Shown: positions 61,501-64,000 of the stretch, piece by piece
Layout: each line of letters opens with the position of its first letter
How positions within the stretch are numbered: the stretch's first letter is position 1
Assembly (NCBI RefSeq): GCF_001039355.2
Contig: NW_019774637.1
Location: 431,132-495,131 of the forward strand
DNA length: 64,000 bases
Origin: Lingula anatina
Lineage: Eukaryota; Brachiopoda; Lingulata; Lingulida; Lingulidae
Direction: 5' to 3'
Notes under the pieces: generated by a model
Databases searched by the model: none
What the model was told of the DNA's origin: nothing
What the model saw: only the letters and a program-made list of their open reading frames with translations
Made by a program: the position numbers and the translations under genes

Positions 61501-63728
61501 AGTAATCACTTACTTTGGAACAATAACAAAAGTGAAAAGGGCAAAAAACTGTTTTAGTATTATTTGCTGTTTTGTTCCAAAGTAAATGATAACTATCACT
61601 AAATATCAGTAAATAGTGCAGCCTGGTGTATCAGCTCTGAACACATGCCAAAATGAAATGCCAGTAAAACAGGGCTTTCAGAATTTTGGAAATTGGCTTC
61701 TTTTGCTTCAAAGGACCAGTGCATTTACAGTACACTTTTGGACCTTGACCACTTGGACAGGAAAAATATTTTTTAAAATAATATGGCATAGACTGGCATA
61801 AGAGATGAAAATTTTTACAGGCATTCCATGGGTCATATAACCTTCTTCTACTGTATGTGGAGTATGTACAGTATTTCTGGAATTTGTGGGTTATTATTAT
61901 AATAATTTATAAATTTATTGTTATTATTGAGGTATTATGTATCGAGTTGATAGCTTTTATGATTTACTTGGCCAATGATTTTTTACTTGTCTCTAACATT
62001 TCTGTGTAGTTGAATGTGTTATAATAATTTTATTTTCACTATTTCCAGGTTGACCAAGTTATTGGAGAAAGCACAAGGTGAAAGTGATGAATTGAGGTCA
62101 AAGGTGGAATTATTACAGGAAGAGGATGCCAGGAAAACTGAGGTAAAGTCTTAAACCATATTCAGTAGAGTAAATTTTTTCCAGAAACGTGTTGCTTCAA
62201 GGTAGGCCAGAAAATATATTAAAGAAATAATGTGTTGGTAATGGAAAATTTGTCTTCAAAAATTGTTTTTTACCAATTATAATTGAAAAGTATTTCTCTT
62301 CATTTTAACTTTCAATTTAAACTTTTAGATATAATATTTTTATTACATTTGTTGTATTTCTTTTGTTTGTGGTATATTTTCGCAAAATTTTATTTATGTT
62401 ATGTTTATTTGTACTGTTGTGTTATTGTAGGAGCTGAATACTGCTATAGGAAAACTGGAGATTCTAAAAGAAGAAAATGCTCTCCCACAAAATGAAAACA
62501 AAGAACTTCTAAACACAGTAGAACAGAAAACGGAAGAATTGGAAAAGTAAGAATTTTTTTTTCACATTTAAGACGCATAGAGGGATTTTTTAAAAAATAT
62601 AGTCTGAAAAGTTCTTCAGTATGTCTTGTTAAAAACACTTTAACACTCTCCTGGTGATAAACCATATTTATCTTAGACTTTTTATATCACTGTATCTAGG
62701 TTGACCAAGTTATTAGAGACAGCACAAGGTGATAGTGATGAGTTGAAGTCAAAGATGGAATTATTACAGGCAGAGGATGCCAGGAAGACTGAGGTAAAGT
62801 CTCAGGGTAAACCTGGTCAGTCTTTATCAATGGATTTTTGGTTTGAACAAAGCATGACTGTTTAAGGATAGGTCTATAAAAACATATAAGTAGCAATTGC
62901 TATAGTACTGTGCTTGTAACACCTTTCCATTAAACGGTAAAGATTTAGATATGGTCTGCAGAATGATTGAAATTCATGTTCATTTTGGAAGAAAGTGGAT
63001 CAAACCTTGATGGTTTCTATTTCTTGTGACATTTATTTTAGTTTAGAAAGTCTCATTGTAAAGTTGAAATTAATGTCTGAGCATTTATATCATCACAGGA
63101 GCTGAAGTCTGCTTTGGGAAAAATGGAGGCTCTGAAAGAAGAAACTTCACTGCATCAAAAAGAAATCGAAGATCTTGTCGCCACTGTAGAACAGAAGACT
63201 GGAGATGTGGAAAAGTAAGACAACTTTTGAAATTTATTGTTTAAAAACAATCTGCCCACAGTTGAAAATTCCCATCAGTCATTTTTTTGTCCTAAAAAGC
63301 TTCTTATCTATCCTAACACCAGACCTTAAAGTTGCCAAAAACCCTGAAATAAAAGTTTATCTGAAACAAACCTAGTGTGGCTATTATCTTCTCTGCCTTG
63401 TCTAGTAGCTATGACAACTCGCAATGTCTGTAATATATGTGACACAAGGCTGCAGTATACGCTGCTATATTCTTGTGTTGTAAAGTTAAGTCAATGAAAG
63501 TCAGGGAAGGCAGGTGTTGCTCTAAATGACTGGCTAGTATTTTTACCACAGCAGTATGTATGGCACTTTGTACTGTCTCCTTAATCCTGCAGATAATGCT
63601 TTACCCTATATTATTTTAAAATGGCTATTTCCAGTTTGACCAAGTTATTAGAAGAAGCTCAAGATGACAGAGATGATTTGAGGTCTAAGGTAGAATTATT
63701 ACAGGAGGAGGATGCCAGGAAAACTGAG
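45993..63728 (+). CDS. KIF15: Kinesin-12 family motor, KIF15-like (3' end beyond window)
   Basis: Thirty-two distinct coding exons join in frame (3987 nt, about 1329 codons), counting exons 14-18 once. The motor domain spans about residues 15-356: entry strand [12 protein letters not shown]-loop GQTGSGKT at 102-109, switch I NRESSRSH at 224-231, switch II DLAGSE at 259-264, the YRDSKL helix and the neck AKLIKNK. The rest is a long heptad-rich coiled coil. The HFLEAM segment after the motor and the [11 protein letters not shown] segment in the stalk match KIF15 specifically. KIF15 is a plus-end spindle motor that cross-links microtubules and backs up kinesin-5 in bipolar spindle assembly (family knowledge). 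Exons 14-18 occur twice around the n at 54027. The gene continues past 64000. Confidence 0.93.
46279..46309 (+). CDS. KIF15: KIF15 exon 2: N-terminal extension
   Basis: A 31-nt micro-exon ([10 protein letters not shown]), acceptor TTTTCAG, donor GTATGT, phase 1 to 2. A short Gly/Ser-rich leader precedes the motor. Confidence 0.75.
46603..46783 (+). CDS. KIF15: KIF15 exon 3: motor beta-1
   Basis: Encodes [20 protein letters not shown] to [13 protein letters not shown]. Acceptor GTGCACAG, donor GTGAGT. Confidence 0.95.
47008..47084 (+). CDS. KIF15: KIF15 exon 4
   Basis: Encodes [15 protein letters not shown], the strand leading into the P-loop. Donor GTAAGT, phase 0 to 2. Confidence 0.95.
47085..47446 (+). 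other. KIF15 intron 4
   Basis: 362 bp, AT-rich, with an (AATA)-like patch near 47128-47170. No exon is seen. Confidence 0.8.
47447..47585 (+). CDS. KIF15: KIF15 exon 5: P-loop
   Basis: Begins inside the [12 protein letters not shown] nucleotide-binding loop and continues [12 protein letters not shown]. Donor GTTTGT is weak but in frame. Confidence 0.96.
47922..48101 (+). CDS. KIF15: KIF15 exon 6
   Basis: Encodes [16 protein letters not shown] and [16 protein letters not shown], conserved motor core. Phase 0 to 0. Confidence 0.96.
48473..48574 (+). CDS. KIF15: KIF15 exon 7: switch I
   Basis: Encodes [20 protein letters not shown]. Acceptor TTTGCAAG, donor GTTGGT. Confidence 0.96.
48806..49152. 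mobile_element. 347-bp MITE with perfect 21-bp TIRs in KIF15 intron 7
   Basis: The left end (48806-48826) starts TTTAAAGGGATAATAACTCT. The right end (49132-49152) is its exact reverse complement over 21 bases. TTAA occurs at both outer edges, so the target may have been TTAA with a TIR starting AGGGATAAT. No transposase is encoded, so it is non-autonomous. Confidence 0.85.
49288..49395 (+). CDS. KIF15: KIF15 exon 8: switch II
   Basis: Encodes [20 protein letters not shown]. Acceptor ATTGTAG, donor GTATGG. Confidence 0.96.
49396..49782 (+). other. KIF15 intron 8
   Basis: 387 bp of AT-rich intron; nothing else recognised. Confidence 0.8.
49783..49896 (+). CDS. KIF15: KIF15 exon 9
   Basis: Encodes [19 protein letters not shown] and [13 protein letters not shown], the helix-4/5 microtubule-binding surface. 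Confidence 0.96.
50257..50315 (+). CDS. KIF15: KIF15 exon 10
   Basis: Encodes [19 protein letters not shown]. Phase 0 to 2, donor GTAAGT. Confidence 0.95.
50671..50734 (+). CDS. KIF15: KIF15 exon 11: end of motor, neck
   Basis: Encodes [20 protein letters not shown], the last motor helix and the neck linker. Confidence 0.95.
51078..51168 (+). CDS. KIF15: KIF15 exon 12: first coiled coil
   Basis: Encodes [18 protein letters not shown], the heptad pattern directly after the neck. Phase 0 to 1. Confidence 0.93.
51515..51660 (+). CDS. KIF15: KIF15 exon 13
   Basis: Encodes an acidic linker, then [20 protein letters not shown], resembling the EYFQEAMLFF segment of vertebrate KIF15. Phase 1 to 0, donor GTTGGT. 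Confidence 0.9.
52002..52166 (+). CDS. KIF15: KIF15 exon 14, copy 1
   Basis: 55 codons of coiled coil ([37 protein letters not shown]). Twin at 54602-54766. Confidence 0.92.
52425..52766 (+). CDS. KIF15: KIF15 exon 15, copy 1
   Basis: 114 codons of stalk ([32 protein letters not shown]), matching the IEHHPRVAKYAMENHSLR region of KIF15. Twin at 55025-55366; one replacement difference (Ile here, Asn there, in LCT-PAAEGA). Confidence 0.92.
52981..53160 (+). CDS. KIF15: KIF15 exon 16, copy 1
   Basis: 60 codons of coiled coil ending [11 protein letters not shown]. Twin at 55583-55762. Confidence 0.92.
53161..53460 (+). other. KIF15 intron 16, copy 1
   Basis: 300 bp of AT-rich intron, near-identical to the intron at 55763-56057. 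Confidence 0.8.
53461..53673 (+). CDS. KIF15: KIF15 exon 17, copy 1
   Basis: 71 codons beginning [20 protein letters not shown], the KIF15-diagnostic ITTP segment, then [17 protein letters not shown]. Twin at 56058-56270; one Val/Ala difference. Confidence 0.93.
53898..53993 (+). CDS. KIF15: KIF15 exon 18, copy 1
   Basis: 32 codons of coiled coil ([20 protein letters not shown]). Ends 33 bp before the n at 54027. Twin at 56502-56597. Confidence 0.92.
54028..54320 (+). other. Intron sequence unique to the second contig
   Basis: 293 bp after the n with no match in the corresponding intron before 51721. It is either an intron 13 insertion allele or the reason the two contigs did not merge. Confidence 0.6.
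54602..54766 (+). CDS. KIF15: KIF15 exon 14, copy 2
   Basis: Same protein as 52002-52166, offset 2600 bp. It would join copy 1 of exon 18 in phase 0 if the duplication were real. Confidence 0.88.
55025..55366 (+). CDS. KIF15: KIF15 exon 15, copy 2
   Basis: 114 codons; differs from 52425-52766 by one replacement (Asn) and silent changes near the 3' end. Confidence 0.88.
55583..55762 (+). CDS. KIF15: KIF15 exon 16, copy 2
   Basis: Same 60 codons as 52981-53160, offset 2602 bp. Confidence 0.88.
56058..56270 (+). CDS. KIF15: KIF15 exon 17, copy 2
   Basis: Same 71 codons as 53461-53673 apart from Ala for Val in the acidic run and a silent Asp codon change. Confidence 0.88.
56502..56597 (+). CDS. 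KIF15: KIF15 exon 18, copy 2
   Basis: Same 32 codons as 53898-53993 with one silent Asn codon change. It is contiguous with the downstream exons. Confidence 0.9.
56751..56797 (+). pseudogene. Decayed duplicate of KIF15 exon 19
   Basis: After an intact-looking acceptor (CATCATTGTAG) the sequence TCCATGACAGCAAAGAGATGA matches the start of exon 19 but hits a stop at the seventh codon. The flanking intron is duplicated too (CAATTGTAATAATTT at 56675 and 56798), a unit of about 123 bp. Confidence 0.75.
56874..56979 (+). CDS. KIF15: KIF15 exon 19
   Basis: Encodes [20 protein letters not shown] and [11 protein letters not shown]. Phase 0 to 1, donor GTGAGA. This choice over the upstream pseudo-exon is forced by the open frame. 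Confidence 0.88.
56980..57359 (+). other. KIF15 intron 19
   Basis: 380 bp of AT-rich intron, no other feature seen. Confidence 0.8.
57360..57490 (+). CDS. KIF15: KIF15 exon 20
   Basis: Encodes [20 protein letters not shown] and a Lys/Glu-rich coil. Acceptor TTATTCCAG, phase 1 to 0. Confidence 0.9.
57756..57833 (+). CDS. KIF15: KIF15 exon 21
   Basis: 26 codons of coiled coil ([20 protein letters not shown]). Acceptor TTTCAG, donor GTAAAC. Confidence 0.9.
57834..58141 (+). other. KIF15 intron 21
   Basis: 308 bp, dominated by the TTTA tetranucleotide array. Confidence 0.85.
57892..57964. repeat. (TTTA)n microsatellite
   Basis: About eighteen TTTA units inside KIF15 intron 21. Confidence 0.97.
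58142..58336 (+). CDS. KIF15: KIF15 exon 22
   Basis: 65 codons of coiled coil ([20 protein letters not shown] and onwards). Phase 0 to 0, donor GTAAGT. Confidence 0.92.
58337..58660 (+). other. KIF15 intron 22
   Basis: 324 bp with a compound (CT)n(CA)n microsatellite at about 58505-58558. Confidence 0.85.
58661..58831 (+). CDS. KIF15: KIF15 exon 23
   Basis: 57 codons of coiled coil rich in Gln and Glu ([20 protein letters not shown]). Donor GTGTGT. Confidence 0.92.
59112..59141. repeat. Perfect 14-bp inverted repeat, 2-bp spacer
   Basis: TATGTACAGACACA and its exact complement flank GA. It probably marks the edge of a transposon-like insert that continues into the CGTCGC tract. Confidence 0.75.
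59161..59212. repeat. (CGTCGC)n GC-rich tract
   Basis: Interspersed CGT and CGC triplets, strikingly GC-rich for this AT-rich intron, followed by a GAAACTTG-type unique part that ends at the n. Confidence 0.9.
59298..59525 (+). CDS. KIF15: KIF15 exon 24
   Basis: 76 codons ([20 protein letters not shown] and onwards) starting 14 bp after the n. The acceptor TCTCTTCAG is intact, so the join probably lies in the intron. Confidence 0.9.
59669..59701. repeat. (TTTG)n microsatellite
   Basis: About eight TTTG units in KIF15 intron 24. Confidence 0.9.
59805..59882 (+). CDS. KIF15: KIF15 exon 25 (GC donor)
   Basis: 26 codons ([20 protein letters not shown]), ending AAG before GCAAGT: a GC-AG intron with an otherwise perfect donor. 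Confidence 0.85.
59883..60255 (+). other. KIF15 intron 25 (GC-AG)
   Basis: 373 bp, AT-rich; 5' end GCAAGT, 3' end TTTTACAG. Confidence 0.8.
60256..60294 (+). CDS. KIF15: KIF15 exon 26
   Basis: A 13-codon micro-exon ([13 protein letters not shown]), phase 0 to 0, donor GTAAGA; heptad-compatible. Confidence 0.82.
60295..61277 (+). other. KIF15 intron 26
   Basis: 983 bp. A GC-richer patch (about 60870-61090) includes a local direct duplication around GACTTCCAAATATGGA (60974 and 61017). No exon is seen. Confidence 0.7.
61278..61423 (+). CDS. KIF15: KIF15 exon 27
   Basis: 48 codons plus two bases ([20 protein letters not shown] to EEKTEELA). Its 3' part resembles exons 29 and 31 and may be the parent of that module. 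Confidence 0.9.
61424..62048 (+). other. KIF15 intron 27
   Basis: 625 bp containing a foldback element (61494-61601); otherwise AT-rich. Confidence 0.8.
61494..61601. mobile_element. 108-bp foldback element
   Basis: A left arm starting TAGTGATAGTAATCACTTAC (61494-61523) pairs with the right arm (61572-61601) over 30 bases with about three mismatches, around a 48-base loop. Small MITE remnant or stable hairpin. Confidence 0.65.
62049..62142 (+). CDS. KIF15: KIF15 exon 28: repeat module a1
   Basis: 94 nt, phase 2 to 0: [20 protein letters not shown] then [11 protein letters not shown]. First copy of the a-exon of a tandem two-exon module. Confidence 0.93.
62431..62546 (+). CDS. KIF15: KIF15 exon 29: repeat module b1
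   Basis: 116 nt, phase 0 to 2: [20 protein letters not shown] and onwards to [10 protein letters not shown]. First b-exon. Confidence 0.93.
62700..62793 (+). CDS. KIF15: KIF15 exon 30: repeat module a2
   Basis: 94 nt: [20 protein letters not shown] then [11 protein letters not shown]. Second a-exon; its 3' intron resembles the one after exon 32. Confidence 0.93.
62794..63098 (+). other. KIF15 intron 30
   Basis: 305 bp. It aligns with 63729-64000 after exon 32 (shared CAAAGCATGACTGTTTAAGG-type block and GATAGGTCTATAAAA). Confidence 0.85.
63099..63214 (+). CDS. KIF15: KIF15 exon 31: repeat module b2
   Basis: 116 nt: [20 protein letters not shown] and onwards to [10 protein letters not shown]. 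Second b-exon. Confidence 0.93.
63215..63634 (+). other. KIF15 intron 31
   Basis: 420 bp, longer than intron 29 (153 bp); nothing else recognised. Confidence 0.8.
63635..63728 (+). CDS. KIF15: KIF15 exon 32: repeat module a3
   Basis: 94 nt: [20 protein letters not shown] then [11 protein letters not shown]. Third a-exon and last exon in the window. The following intron parallels intron 30, so a b3 exon is expected shortly after 64000. Confidence 0.93.
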
Positions 63729-64000
63729 GTAAAGTCTCACCAAGACGGTAAACTGGTCAATCATTATCAATGGGTCTTCCAAACTGGTTTGAACAAAGCA
63801 TCATTGTTTAAGGATAGGTCTATAAAACATATAAATAGCAATCACTATAATGCTGTGATTGTGACACTTTTTCATTAAAGGTTAAAGATTTAGATTTGGT
63901 CTATAGAATGATTGAAATAAGTGCTATTTTTGGAAATAATTGGATGGAAATTTAATGGATTCTATTTTTTATACCAATTTTTATTTTAGAAAGTCTTATT
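63729..64000 (+). other. KIF15 intron 32 (runs off the window)
   Basis: Homologous to intron 30 along its whole visible length. The final bases (TTTTAGAAAGTCTTATT) correspond to the part of intron 30 about 50 bp before its acceptor. Confidence 0.85.

Noticed and set aside
24059-64000. CRISPR arrays, bacterial operons or phage genes
   Set aside because: No regular spacer-repeat arrays, no Shine-Dalgarno-led gene series and no bacterial genes; the gene structures are eukaryotic throughout.

Overview
The window is a piece of a metazoan nuclear genome. It is AT-rich, has long GT-AG introns, (GA)n/(CA)n/(TTTA)n microsatellites, tRNA-derived SINE heads and MITE-like inverted repeats, and carries animal gene families. 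High heterozygosity and the repeat flavour suggest a marine invertebrate bilaterian (mollusc, brachiopod or invertebrate deuterostome), but I cannot fix the phylum from the sequence alone. Five single 'n' characters (26360, 33819, 37171, 54027, 59284) mark contig joins.

Layout. (1) 1-13.7 kb: gene-poor DNA; a possible exon end at 1-46, then only simple repeats and degenerate SINE-like pieces. (2) 13.77-24.06 kb, + strand: a complete small gene with a TATA/Inr promoter and a 360-nt leader without any ATG. The first coding exon is a signal peptide, and after a 6.6-kb intron four exons encode one laminin-G (LG) domain, giving a predicted secreted protein of 221 residues. (3) 24.3-38.2 kb: repeat-rich DNA present in several near-identical copies, including the far 3' flank of the next gene. 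(4) 31.9-45.7 kb, - strand: a type I (class A) Hsp40 co-chaperone, DNAJA2-like, 10 coding exons, 412 residues, ending in a prenylation motif. Its last three exons appear twice, at 39.3-40.7 kb and again at 32.0-33.3 kb. (5) 45.99-64 kb, + strand: a kinesin-12 (KIF15-like) gene, head to head with DNAJA2 and only 278 bp away. Thirty-two distinct coding exons are visible (about 1329 codons) and the gene runs off the right edge. Exons 14-18 appear twice, on either side of the n at 54027.

Main interpretation. The duplicated DNAJA2 and KIF15 exons are most simply unmerged haplotypes. A 2038-bp segment (24322-26359) recurs at exactly the same length at 33820-35857, which brackets an alternative haplotig (26361-33818). 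The DNAJA2 copies differ only at synonymous sites in the exons. Genuine biology worth attention includes a compact divergent promoter with a CRE, a 12-bp palindrome and a CDE/CHR-like element; a tandem expansion of a two-exon (94+116 nt, 70-residue) coiled-coil module in the kinesin stalk; a GC-AG intron; a decayed duplicate of kinesin exon 19; and a 347-bp MITE with perfect 21-bp terminal inverted repeats in a kinesin intron. Functionally the three genes are unrelated (extracellular LG protein, cytosolic Hsp70 co-chaperone, mitotic motor); only the last two share regulatory DNA.
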